Shown in pieces: positions 35,541 to 43,029 of a stretch of DNA of 64,000 bases (within the stretch, counting starts at the first letter, position 1; the number at the start of each line of letters is the position of its first letter). The notes beneath the pieces were generated by a model. That model searched no databases, was not told the origin of the DNA, and saw nothing but the letters and a program-made list of their open reading frames with translations. The stretch spans positions 1,674,001-1,738,000 of the forward strand of contig JAWMQO010000001.1 in NCBI GenBank assembly GCA_033283325.1. The letters are read 5' to 3'. Both the position numbers and the translations under genes were made by a program. Origin of the DNA: Mangrovimicrobium sp033283325 (GTDB lineage Bacteria > Pseudomonadota > Gammaproteobacteria > Pseudomonadales > Halieaceae).

Positions 35541-36467
35541 TCAGGTCACCACACCGAGGAAGTTCTCATTGAGCCTGCGGTCGTGGTAGAAGATCGCCTT
35601 GCCGATCTGGTCCGCGTCCCAGGTCACCACCGGGTGGTCGGGGTAGGTGTAATCGCCGCCGGCGAATACTTCCGAGCGGTTACCGGAGGGATCGAAGAAA
35701 TAGATGGTCTGTCCATGGGTCAGGCCGTGCCGGGTCGGGCCTATGTCCAACGGGATATCGTGCATCGAGATAAGGTCCGCCGCGCGCAATACGTCGCTCC
35801 AGCTTTCCAGATAGAAGGAGGCGTGATGGAACTTGCCCTTCTCGGGGTGGCGGACAAACGCAATGTCATGGGCTTTCATCGAACAGGCCAGGAAGGCGCC
35901 GACCAGCACGTTATGTTCGCTGTCCAGGACCTGCTCGGATAGTTGAAAGCCCAGTACTTTCTCGAACAGTTCCGCGCTGCCGTCGACATCGTCGCCGTAG
36001 AGCAGGCAATGGTCGAAGCGCGTCGCCCGCATGCCCTTGAGTTCCTCGGGCCAGGCCTCGGGGTTTTTCCTGGTCAGGCCCCACTTGCCGGGCTGGTCTT
36101 TCTCCGCGTAGATCTCGAAGAAATGGCCGGTGGGGGAATCGAAGCGCACACGCGGGCCGCAGCCCTCCAGCTCCCCGGCGGGAATATCCTCCACCTCGCA
36201 GCCGAATTCGATAAGCTCCACTTTCAGGGATTCCAGGGTGTCGTTATCGACCACCTTGAAGCCCATGAAATCCATTCCCGCGTGGTCCGCTTCACGCAGC
36301 ACTACGGAGAACGCGTCTATTTCCGTCCACCCTTTGAGATAGACACGGTTCTGGCTGTCGCGGTGGGTTTCGATCAGCCCCATCCGGTCGCGGTAGTGGA
36401 CGACGGCTTCCTCGATATCCAGCACCCGGATTTGTACGTGGCCTGGACGCATTACTCCCTTACTCAT
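35541..36467 (-). CDS. Catechol 2,3-dioxygenase (extradiol, XylE type), copy 1
   Basis: 308 residues from ATG 36467 (the frame is open to 36497). Two VOC-type modules are present. Iron ligands are seen in RFDHCLLYG (His), GKFHHASF (His) and the Glu of DPSGNRSEVF; the second-shell His in AHDIAF and the RHGLTHGQTIY His/Tyr pair are also present. It opens catechols next to the hydroxyls to give 2-hydroxymuconic semialdehyde. First gene of the leftward operon that runs to 21548. Upstream lies an AT-rich region with a 29-bp dyad shared with the divergent gntR gene. Confidence 0.94.
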   Translation of the reverse strand: MSKGVMRPGHVQIRVLDIEEAVVHYRDRMGLIETHRDSQNRVYLKGWTEIDAFSVVLREADHAGMDFMGFKVVDNDTLESLKVELIEFGCEVEDIPAGELEGCGPRVRFDSPTGHFFEIYAEKDQPGKWGLTRKNPEAWPEELKGMRATRFDHCLLYGDDVDGSAELFEKVLGFQLSEQVLDSEHNVLVGAFLACSMKAHDIAFVRHPEKGKFHHASFYLESWSDVLRAADLISMHDIPLDIGPTRHGLTHGQTIYFFDPSGNRSEVFAGGDYTYPDHPVVTWDADQIGKAIFYHDRRLNENFLGVVT

Positions 36468-36560
36468 AGGGCTTTTCCCTCTACTTATTTTTGGCAACCC
36501 GGCCGGGCCGGGTGCGGACGTGGGCGATTACTGCTTCAGCCACGCCACCATATTTTATAT

Positions 36561-36589
36561 ATATCGATAAAACAACTTTTTATCGATAT
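36561..36589. promoter_or_regulatory. 29-bp inverted repeat between meta operon 1 and gntR (candidate operator)
   Basis: Perfect 11-bp arms, ATATCGATAAA and TTTATCGATAT, flank a 7-bp spacer (ACAACTT). It lies in an AT-rich island between the start of the dioxygenase gene (36467, leftward) and gntR (36727, rightward). It is a natural place for a GntR-type or other dimeric regulator to control both. The surrounding AT content is far above the coding background. No clear -35/-10 pair can be fixed by eye because the whole island is AT-rich. Confidence 0.6.
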
Positions 36590-36726
36590 TTTTAAATAAT
36601 ATAAATATTTTTGGTTAATCTCGATTTAATATAAGGAATCATTGGATTCGACGGGACATCAACATTAAGCTTCGCTCTGTTCTTAAGGTCGGGACGTACC
36701 GCTCCCGCGCTACCGGGGCTCCCTGA

Positions 36727-37386
36727 ATGGAAGCGAAAACACTTACTGACCAGGCTTACCAGCGCCTGCGCAAAGACATCGTCCACGGCACATTCGCGCC
36801 GGGAGAGAAACTGCGCATAGAATTTCTCAAGCAAACCTACAAGGTGGGCGCCACCCCGCTGCGCGAGGCGCTGTATCGGCTCACCTCTGACGGCTTCGTC
36901 CAGGTCCAGGGGCAGCGCGGCTTTCGCGTCGCGGACATGTCCCTCGAGGAACTGGCCGACATCACCAACCTCAGGGTGGTGCTGGAGAACATGGCACTGA
37001 CCCAGAGCGTGGAGAACAGCGACGATGACTGGGAATCCCGAGTCGTCGCCGCCTTCCACCACCTCACCAAGGCCGAGGCACACAAGAACCCGGATATCCA
37101 GGAGTGGGAGGTACGCAACCGCGACTTTCACCTGGCGCTGGTGTCCTGTTGCGATTCCCCCTGGCTGATGCGCTTCCACGAAACGCTCTACGACCAGCAC
37201 AAGCGCTACCGGAATATCGCCCGGATCAACCGCACCAGCCGGCGCAATATTCACGCGGAACACACCGCCATCTGCGACGCAGCCCTGGCCCGGGACATTC
37301 CCAAACTGTGCAAGGCCAACGAGGAGCACATCCGGCGTACGGCCGATGTCACGGGAAAGATACTCGCCGAAAACAAGGAACACTGA
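36727..37386 (+). CDS. GntR-family regulator, FadR/FCD subgroup
   Basis: 219 residues. The N-terminal winged helix has LTDQAYQRLRKDIVHGTFAPGEKLRIEFLK and GATPLREALYRLTSDGFVQ, the GntR DNA-binding signature. The C-terminal FCD domain has RNRDFHLALVS and HAEHTAICDAALARD, with Asp and His positions typical of metal-assisted ligand binding. Such regulators usually sense a carboxylic acid and repress neighbouring operons. It is divergent from meta operon 1 and the 29-bp dyad lies between them, so autoregulation and control of operon 1 are likely. A LysR-type box lies just behind its 3' end. Confidence 0.92.
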   Translation: MEAKTLTDQAYQRLRKDIVHGTFAPGEKLRIEFLKQTYKVGATPLREALYRLTSDGFVQVQGQRGFRVADMSLEELADITNLRVVLENMALTQSVENSDDDWESRVVAAFHHLTKAEAHKNPDIQEWEVRNRDFHLALVSCCDSPWLMRFHETLYDQHKRYRNIARINRTSRRNIHAEHTAICDAALARDIPKLCKANEEHIRRTADVTGKILAENKEH

Positions 37387-37448
37387 TTCACCGCTTACCC
37401 TCGCAGGGACTTTCAGGGGTATTTTTTACTGCCATTCGGTGTTCACTA

Positions 37449-37491
37449 TCCAATACCTTTGATCGTACGCAGCGATACGCTTTGGGTATCA
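37449..37491 (-). promoter_or_regulatory. LysR-type box A (third copy of a repeated operator), oddly placed
   Basis: TCCAATACCTTT (37449-37460), 12 bases, then GATACG-N6-GTATCA (37474-37491), i.e. the ATAC-N7-GTAT core recognised by CatM/BenM-like LysR proteins. Boxes B and C have identical spacing. On the minus strand TTGGA (37453-37449) is followed after 19 bases by GTAAAAAA (37429-37422), the same layout as box B, so a leftward promoter is possible. No leftward gene begins here: the nearest one is the dioxygenase at 36467, beyond the oppositely oriented gntR. Confidence 0.6.
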
Positions 37492-37520
37492 ATCGCAAAC
37501 TGGCGCACAGCCCCGGCCGG

Positions 37521-37539
37521 GCCACTGGAAACCAGTGGC
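37521..37539. repeat. Short perfect inverted repeat between convergent genes
   Basis: GCCACTGG and CCAGTGGC are separated by AAA. It lies between gntR and the convergent second dioxygenase gene. It could form an 8-bp hairpin in RNA from either strand. No T-run follows on either side, so an intrinsic terminator is not well supported. It may be a protein site or a weak transcript-end structure. Confidence 0.4.
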
Positions 37540-37590
37540 ATAGACAGGGAAATTAATGCTGCCAGGCCAGTCGGGCGCGGCGCTCGCGCC

Positions 37591-38520
37591 TCAGGTCACG
37601 ACTGAGAGGAAGGTCTCGTGCAACTTGCGCTGCGGGTAATCCAGGCCCTGGCCGAAGTGGTCGAAGCTCCAGGTCAGGGGTTCGTAATCCGGGTAAGGCA
37701 GGTAGCCGCCCATGAAGGTCTCGAAGCGGTTACCGGAAGGGTCCCAGGCGTAGATCGTGCAGCCGCGGGTAATGCCGTGGCGGGTGGGGCCGATATCGAC
37801 AGCGACCTCGTTCATGGACATGATGTCGCCGGCGCGCAGCACCTTCTCCCAGCTTTCCATCAGGAATGAGCAGTGGTGCAGCTTGCCCTTCTCCGGGTAT
37901 TCGGCAAAGGCGATGTCGTGTACTTTCTGCCCGCATGACAGCCAGATCGCGGCCTCGCTCTCACCGTCCTCCGACATGACGCGCTCCACCAGGTAGAAGC
38001 CGAGCACTTCCGTGAAGAGCTTCTTCACCTCGGCAATATTGGGACCGTAGAGCAGGGCGTGGTCCAGCCGGATTGGCGCGATACCATGCTCGCTCTGGGC
38101 GTACCAGGGCGCGGGGTTATCCAGGGATATGCCGTTGCCGACCGCGGTTTTTTCCGCGTAGAGTTCGATGAGATGCCCGGAAGGAATTTCAAACCTGACG
38201 CGCTCACCGGTTTGCTCGAGTTCGCCGGCGGGAAGCCGCTCGGTTTCGATTCCGTAGTCGCGCAGGGCCGCTTCGAGTTGTTCCAGCGTCGCCGAGTCCA
38301 GAACCTTGAAGCCGAGGAAATCGATACCTGCCGTGTCCGCCTCGCGCAGTATGTAACTGCTGTGATCGCGCTCGTCCCAGCATTTGAAGTACACGCGCCC
38401 CTGCTCGTCGCGCGCGGTCTCCACCAGACCGAGGACATCCCGGTAGAAGCGCACACTCTCTTCCAGATCCAGAACCCGTACCTGTGCGTGGCCGGGTCGC
38501 AATACGCCTGTCAGTGCCAT
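37591..38520 (-). CDS. Catechol 2,3-dioxygenase (extradiol, XylE type), copy 2
   Basis: 309 residues. The start MALTGVLRPGH at 38520 is fixed by GGAGG 9 bases upstream; the open frame to 38610 is not used. Iron ligands: RLDHALLYG (His), GKLHHCSF (His), and Glu in DPSGNRFETF; the second-shell HDIAF His and RHGITRGCTIY are present. Last gene of operon 2, 17 bp after the two-domain tautomerase. Likely differs from copies 1 and 3 in preference for substituted catechols, since the residues around the metal sites vary (YAWDPSGN against YFFDPSGN). Confidence 0.93.
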   Translation of the reverse strand: MALTGVLRPGHAQVRVLDLEESVRFYRDVLGLVETARDEQGRVYFKCWDERDHSSYILREADTAGIDFLGFKVLDSATLEQLEAALRDYGIETERLPAGELEQTGERVRFEIPSGHLIELYAEKTAVGNGISLDNPAPWYAQSEHGIAPIRLDHALLYGPNIAEVKKLFTEVLGFYLVERVMSEDGESEAAIWLSCGQKVHDIAFAEYPEKGKLHHCSFLMESWEKVLRAGDIMSMNEVAVDIGPTRHGITRGCTIYAWDPSGNRFETFMGGYLPYPDYEPLTWSFDHFGQGLDYPQRKLHETFLSVVT

Positions 38521-38537
38521 GGGCTGAAATCCTCCAC

Positions 38538-38957
38538 TTATCTGTTTTTTCCAGTGCGGGCCTGTATTTCCTTCGCCCGCTGGACGCTGGCGGGCGTTCC
38601 CGCGATACACCAGTCATCCGGGTCCACGTGCCAGCAGACTCCGCGGATGTGCGTTCGCTCCACCTGCAGGACTTCCGCCAGCAAGTCCGTCAATTCCGCC
38701 ATCAGGCGCCGTTTCTGTTCCGGGGGCCGGCCCGCCAGCAGGAATGCCTCGAAAAAAGGCGCCCTGGGCGAGTCCTGTGAGACAAGCTTTCCGCCGACGG
38801 CCACGGCGCCCGGCTCGAGGAGATCGACGAACACCCGGACCCGTTCCACCGGACTTTCCAGCACCCGGGCATAGAGACTACTCGCCTCCAACAACAGCTT
38901 GTCCAGCTGTTCCTGTGAATAACTGTCCCGCGTTAGCTTGAGCTTGAGTATCGGCAT
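38538..38957 (-). CDS. Tautomerase-superfamily protein, two-domain (cis-CaaD/MSAD size)
   Basis: 139 residues starting MPILKLKLTRDSYS, so a catalytic Pro would be exposed at position 1 after Met removal. Two beta-alpha-beta units follow each other: residues 1-60, then FFEAFLLAGRPPEQKRRLMAELTDLLAEVL with HIRGVCWHVDPDDWCIAG. The length fits fused tautomerases such as cis-CaaD or MSAD rather than the 62-75 residue 4-OT. Its place between the SDR and the dioxygenase suggests keto-enol isomerisation of a ring-cleavage product. Active-site Arg positions cannot be assigned by eye. Confidence 0.78.
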   Translation of the reverse strand: MPILKLKLTRDSYSQEQLDKLLLEASSLYARVLESPVERVRVFVDLLEPGAVAVGGKLVSQDSPRAPFFEAFLLAGRPPEQKRRLMAELTDLLAEVLQVERTHIRGVCWHVDPDDWCIAGTPASVQRAKEIQARTGKNR

Positions 38958-38999
38958 GTCACTGACCCCGACGGTATGTTGGAAATATGCCGGCGTGCA

Positions 39000-39794
39000 T
39001 CACGGCAGCCCTCTGCGCCGGCCGGAATCCATAAACAGCGTGCTGCCGGCCAATGCGTTCGCCTGCGGCGACAGCAGCATTTCCACCGCCCAGGCGACGT
39101 CGCCCACATCGGTGAACTCGCCTATGGCGGATTCCCTACGCATTTCGTCCAGCACCTGCTCGACGCTGCAAGCTTCCCGCTGCGCGCGGGCCTCTGCGAC
39201 CCGGCGCAGGCGCGGCGTATCCGCCGGGCCCGGTGCCAGCAGGTGCGCGGTCACACCGCGCTCGCCGTAGGCCCAGGAGTACTGGCGCACCACGTTGGCC
39301 AGCGCCGCGTTGGCCACGCCCGCAGTCGCGGCATAAGCCGTCGGTTCAAAACCGTAGTGCCCGCCGATGGCGATCAGGCGCGAGCCGGCGACCAGTTTGC
39401 TGTCGACCGCCCTGACCAGGCGCACGAAGCCGCCCACCTTGATATTCACCGCATCCACCAGGGCGTCGGTGGCGGCGCTGAGAATTCCGCCAGCAGTCGC
39501 CACCCCCGGGCCGTGCACCACCACGCCGACATCGCCATCCAGCTTCGCCGCTATCGCTTCGATAGCACTGTCGTCGCCGATGTCCGCGACGCAGCCTGCA
39601 ATCGACCCTGCCGGCTCATGGGCCGCTATATCCCGTGCCAGTTCCTCCAGGGCGGTTTCCGAGCGGGCCACCGCTACTACCCTGTGCCCTGCGCCAGACA
39701 GGCGCAGGCAGACCTCCCGGCCCATCTCGCCGGTTGCGCCCACGACCACCGCTGTCGCCGGGCTTACCGCCGCGTCGCCTGCTCTGCCGCTCAT
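39000..39794 (-). CDS. SDR-family oxidoreductase lacking the usual Ser and Lys
   Basis: 264 residues. The Rossmann motif is VVVGATGEMGREV (a TGxxxGxG variant), the structural Asn is in VNIKV (Asn117), and a Tyr lies at 154 in PTAYAATAG. Position 158, where the catalytic Lys normally stands, is Ala, and the preceding strand reads LIAIGGHYG with no Ser. The C-terminus FMDSGRRRGLP is of the normal SDR type. It therefore folds and probably binds NAD(P), but a standard reductase mechanism is doubtful. Its start overlaps the stop of the dioxygenase gene (ATGA). By location it may act on cis-diols or aldehydes. Confidence 0.83.
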   Translation of the reverse strand: MSGRAGDAAVSPATAVVVGATGEMGREVCLRLSGAGHRVVAVARSETALEELARDIAAHEPAGSIAGCVADIGDDSAIEAIAAKLDGDVGVVVHGPGVATAGGILSAATDALVDAVNIKVGGFVRLVRAVDSKLVAGSRLIAIGGHYGFEPTAYAATAGVANAALANVVRQYSWAYGERGVTAHLLAPGPADTPRLRRVAEARAQREACSVEQVLDEMRRESAIGEFTDVGDVAWAVEMLLSPQANALAGSTLFMDSGRRRGLP

Positions 39795-40720
39795 CAGGTA
39801 TACACGCCGAGAAAGCTTTCCGGGACCTGCAGCGACTGCGAGAACGCCGCTTCGGGTAGCTTGTCTGCGGTCCAGGTCAGGGTGGGGCTGTCCGGGTACC
39901 AGGTGTAGCCGTCGCAGAAAATCTCGTTGCGGTTGCCCGAGGGGTCAAAGTAGTACACCGTCTTGACCCGGGTGATACCGTGGCGGTCGATCATCTCCAC
40001 CGGAATCTGGTACTTGCCGATGAGGTCGCAGGCGTGGACGTGGTCCTGCAGCGAATCCAGGCGGAAGGAGATGTGGTGCAACAGGCCGGGCTCCGGCCCC
40101 TGGGCGAAGGCGATGTCATGTGCCCTGGTCGAGCAACTGACGAACATCAGCAGGCGATTGCCGTCGCCGTCCACCAGCTGCTCCGACAAGCCGAAGCCCA
40201 GGACCTCGGTGAACAGCCGCATGTTGCGCTCCGCGTCCGGCCCGGCGATAAAACAGTGGTCCAGGCCGTTGATACGAAAGCCACGCACCACACCCTCGTC
40301 CGGGATCACACCCGGATTGGTTGTGCCCAGGGTATTACCCAGGTATTCCTTCTCCGCGTAGAGGTGCATCTCGTGACCGGTCGGCAGGGTGAACCTGAGC
40401 CTGCGGCCGGATTTTGGATAGACGCCCGCCGCCACTTCCTCGACCTCCAGGCCAAACTCGGCGATTGCGCGCCCCAGTTCGTCCAGGGTCGCATCGTCGT
40501 AGACCTTGAAGGCGATGTGGTCCAGCCCGGCGCGGTCGGTCTCCCTGAGCACCACGCTGTGGTGGTCCTTTTCATCCCAGGCCTTGTAGTAGACGAGGCC
40601 CTGGTCATCTACCAGGGTTTCGATCAATCCCATGCGATCACAGTAGTGGACCTTCGCCTCTTCGATATCGGTGACACGCAGCTGCACCTCACCCAATCGT
40701 AGTACGCCCTTCATCGACAT
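39794..40720 (-). CDS. Catechol 2,3-dioxygenase (extradiol, XylE type), copy 3
   Basis: 308 residues. GGAGG lies 5 bases before the ATG. Iron ligands: GLDHCFIAG (His), GLLHHISF (His) and the Glu of DPSGNRNEIF. AHDIAF and RHGITRVKTVY give the second-shell His and Tyr. It lies 52 bp after the aldolase gene of operon 2 and overlaps the SDR gene by 4 bp. Three dioxygenases within about 5 kb are too divergent for recent tandem duplication, so they probably serve different catechols. Confidence 0.93.
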   Translation of the reverse strand: MSMKGVLRLGEVQLRVTDIEEAKVHYCDRMGLIETLVDDQGLVYYKAWDEKDHHSVVLRETDRAGLDHIAFKVYDDATLDELGRAIAEFGLEVEEVAAGVYPKSGRRLRFTLPTGHEMHLYAEKEYLGNTLGTTNPGVIPDEGVVRGFRINGLDHCFIAGPDAERNMRLFTEVLGFGLSEQLVDGDGNRLLMFVSCSTRAHDIAFAQGPEPGLLHHISFRLDSLQDHVHACDLIGKYQIPVEMIDRHGITRVKTVYYFDPSGNRNEIFCDGYTWYPDSPTLTWTADKLPEAAFSQSLQVPESFLGVYT

Positions 40721-40772
40721 GCCGACCTCCTGCTTTATTTATCTTCGGGTCGTTAAAATTAGTTTGTGCTGT

Positions 40773-41861
40773 TCAATCCCGAACCGGTTGACAGCGCTCC
40801 GGTGCCGCCCAGGAGGCGGCCGCGATTTCCATACCTCGTTCTTTCGCCATACTCAGGGCCGTATCCTCGATCATGTCTTCCTGGCCGCCGATCATTTTCC
40901 TGCGGCCGAGTTCCACGAGAATATCCCGCGACGCAATGCCGTACTTCTCGCCGATACGATTGGCGTGCAACAGGAAGGTCGAGTACACGCCGGCATAACC
41001 CATGGTCAGGGAAGAGCGGTCGACACGAACGATATGCTCCATCATCGGAAAGATAATGTCCTCCGCCATGTCCATCAGCTTGAACAGGTCACAGCCGCTT
41101 GCGATGCCCATGCGATCGCAGACGGCGATCAGGGCCTCCGAGGGCGTGTTGCCAGCGCCCGCTCCCAGGCCTCCGACCGAGGCGTCGATGCGGGTCGCAC
41201 CCGCTTCTATCGCCGCGATCGAATTGGCGATCGCCATGCCCATGTTATTGTGGCCGTGAAAACCGATCCCGGTCGCCTCCTCGAGATTTTCCCGGAGCAG
41301 GCCGACTACCTTGCTGACGTCGCCGGGAAGCATGTAGCCGGCGGAGTCAGTGATGTAAACGGTGTTGGCACCGTAGGACTCCATCTTTTTCGCTTCCGAC
41401 AGCAAGCCCTCGGGGGTGTTCAAATGCGCCATCATCAGGAAGCCCGAGGTGTCCATACCGAGTTCCCGGGCGCAGGCGATGTGCTGGGGCGAGGTGTCGG
41501 CTTCCGTGCAGTGGGTTGCCACATGGACACTGCGCACCCCGTGATCGAACGCCGACTTCAACTCCTTCATGGTGCCGAGACCGGGAATCAACAATACCGA
41601 CATCACGGCCTGCTTGAGCACGGGCGCCACGGCGTCCCAGTATTCCTCGTTGCGGTGGGGAGCGAAACCGTGCTGCAGGGAATTGCCGCCCAGGCCGGCG
41701 CCATGTGACACCTGCAACATCGGCACGCCCGCCTCGTCGAGCGCCCTGGCGACCGTCACCATCTGCTCCGTGGATATCTGCTCACGCCTGGCGTGCATGC
41801 CGTCGCGCAGGCACATGTCGTGAAGAATCACCTTCCTTCCCTCGAGACTCTGTTCGCTCAT
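40773..41861 (-). CDS. 4-hydroxy-2-oxovalerate aldolase (operon 2)
   Basis: 362 residues from ATG 41861, which overlaps the stop of the dehydrogenase gene (ATGA); the open frame continues to 41951 but inside that gene. Seen: LHDMCLRDGMHARREQ, GFHGHNNMGMAIANSIAA, TDSAGYMLPGDVSKVV, and the C-terminal dehydrogenase-contact domain (STFLLHANRIGEKYGIA). Same reaction and same channelling partner type as the operon 1 copy. A C-terminal tail (AASWAAPERCQPVRD) is longer than in copy 1. Confidence 0.95.
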   Translation of the reverse strand: MSEQSLEGRKVILHDMCLRDGMHARREQISTEQMVTVARALDEAGVPMLQVSHGAGLGGNSLQHGFAPHRNEEYWDAVAPVLKQAVMSVLLIPGLGTMKELKSAFDHGVRSVHVATHCTEADTSPQHIACARELGMDTSGFLMMAHLNTPEGLLSEAKKMESYGANTVYITDSAGYMLPGDVSKVVGLLRENLEEATGIGFHGHNNMGMAIANSIAAIEAGATRIDASVGGLGAGAGNTPSEALIAVCDRMGIASGCDLFKLMDMAEDIIFPMMEHIVRVDRSSLTMGYAGVYSTFLLHANRIGEKYGIASRDILVELGRRKMIGGQEDMIEDTALSMAKERGMEIAAASWAAPERCQPVRD

Positions 41862-42784
41862 GAACCCGCTCCCTCCACCGCTGCCTGCTCTGCAGCGCCC
41901 GGAGCGCCGCCACTGAGCATGTTTTCCGCAAACATTTCCGCCGTGCGACACGCCGCTGCCGTCATGATGTCGAGGTTGCCTGCATAGGTCGGCAGATAAT
42001 CGCCCAGGCCGGCCACCTCCATGAACACCGCCACCTTGTTGCCTTCGTACACCGGTCCGTTCACCAGTTTGTAGCCGGGCACGTAGCGCTGCACCTCTTC
42101 GATAATGGCCAGTACAGATTCCGTGATCCTGGAAGGGTCCGGCGCATCATCGGTCAGGCAGTAAATCGTGTTGCGCATGATCATGGGCGGGTCCGCCGGA
42201 TTGATGATGGCCAGCGCCTTGCCGCGCCGGGCCCCGCCTACCTCACAGATCGCATTCGAAGTGGTATAGGTGAATTCATCCAGGTTGGCGCGCGTACCCG
42301 GCCCGATGGATAGCGAGGCAAGGCTGGCAACGATTTCGGCATACTCCACCGACTGTACCCGGCTGACCGCATATACGATGGGAATGGTCGCCTGCCCCGC
42401 ACAGGAAATCATGTTGACGTTCTCGGTCTCCCCCAGACTGCGCAAATTGACCGGCGGCACGCAAAGCGGGCCGATCGCAGCGGGGGTAAGGTCGATCATG
42501 AATACGCCGTTTTCGTTCATTTTGCGGGAGTTTTCCGCGTGAACGTAGGCTGAAGTCGCGTCGAAGGCGATGCGAATGTTGTCTTCCGCCAGGTGCTGCA
42601 GTATTGCGTCAATGCCTTCGTGCGTGGTTTTCAGGCCCAGGCTCCTGGCAATGGCAAGCCCCTCCGATTCCGGATCGATGCCCACCATCCAGACCGGCTC
42701 GAGCAGCTCGCTGCGCTTGAGTTTGTACAGCAGGTCGGTGCCGATATTGCCCGAACCTATCAGTGCGCAGCGTACCTTATCCAT
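41858..42784 (-). CDS. Acetaldehyde dehydrogenase, CoA-acylating (operon 2)
   Basis: 308 residues. Rossmann start CALIGSGNIGTDLLYKLKRS; catalytic Cys in NMISCAGQATIP; C-terminal MEVAGLGDYLPTYAGNLDIMTAA. Its ATG lies within the end of the 4-OT gene (8-bp overlap), and its stop overlaps the aldolase start, so 4-OT, dehydrogenase and aldolase form a translationally coupled block. It forms the channelling complex with the adjacent aldolase. Confidence 0.95.
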   Translation of the reverse strand: MDKVRCALIGSGNIGTDLLYKLKRSELLEPVWMVGIDPESEGLAIARSLGLKTTHEGIDAILQHLAEDNIRIAFDATSAYVHAENSRKMNENGVFMIDLTPAAIGPLCVPPVNLRSLGETENVNMISCAGQATIPIVYAVSRVQSVEYAEIVASLASLSIGPGTRANLDEFTYTTSNAICEVGGARRGKALAIINPADPPMIMRNTIYCLTDDAPDPSRITESVLAIIEEVQRYVPGYKLVNGPVYEGNKVAVFMEVAGLGDYLPTYAGNLDIMTAAACRTAEMFAENMLSGGAPGAAEQAAVEGAGS

Positions 42785-42998
42785 TTGGCTGCACCTGCTG
42801 TGTCTCGGCGAGCCAGCGTTCGGCCATGGTCACGCCACCGACGGAAAAATCGTAGGGGCCGAGCTCGTGGATCATGATGCGCACGGATTCCGGTTTGGCG
42901 TCCAGCACCTCGCACACGGTTTCACACACCTTGCGCACCAGCTCCTGCTTCTGCGATTCCGTGCGATTATCCATCATATGGACCTGAATGATCGGCAT
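42777..42998 (-). CDS. dmpI: 4-oxalocrotonate tautomerase
   Basis: 73 residues from ATG 42998, chosen because GGAGG lies 8 bases upstream; a longer frame to 43085 is rejected. After Met removal the residues known to matter in 4-OT are all at the right numbers: Pro1, Arg11 (DNRT), Arg39 (ESVRIM) and Phe50 (PYDF). It converts 2-hydroxymuconate to 2-oxo-3-hexenedioate, the substrate of the decarboxylase at 33230-34021. It is the only canonical 4-OT in the window. Confidence 0.93.
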   Translation of the reverse strand: MPIIQVHMMDNRTESQKQELVRKVCETVCEVLDAKPESVRIMIHELGPYDFSVGGVTMAERWLAETQQVQPNG

Positions 42999-43029
42999 GA
43001 ATTTATTCCTCCCTAGCTCGGGGTTGCTC

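Noticed and set aside
37521..37539. Inverted repeat as an intrinsic terminator for gntR or operon 2
   Set aside because: No T-run on either side, so it is listed only as a repeat.
35541..40720. The three dioxygenase genes as a recent tandem duplication
   Set aside because: They are strongly diverged, are separated by unrelated genes and lie in two operons, so recent duplication is unlikely.
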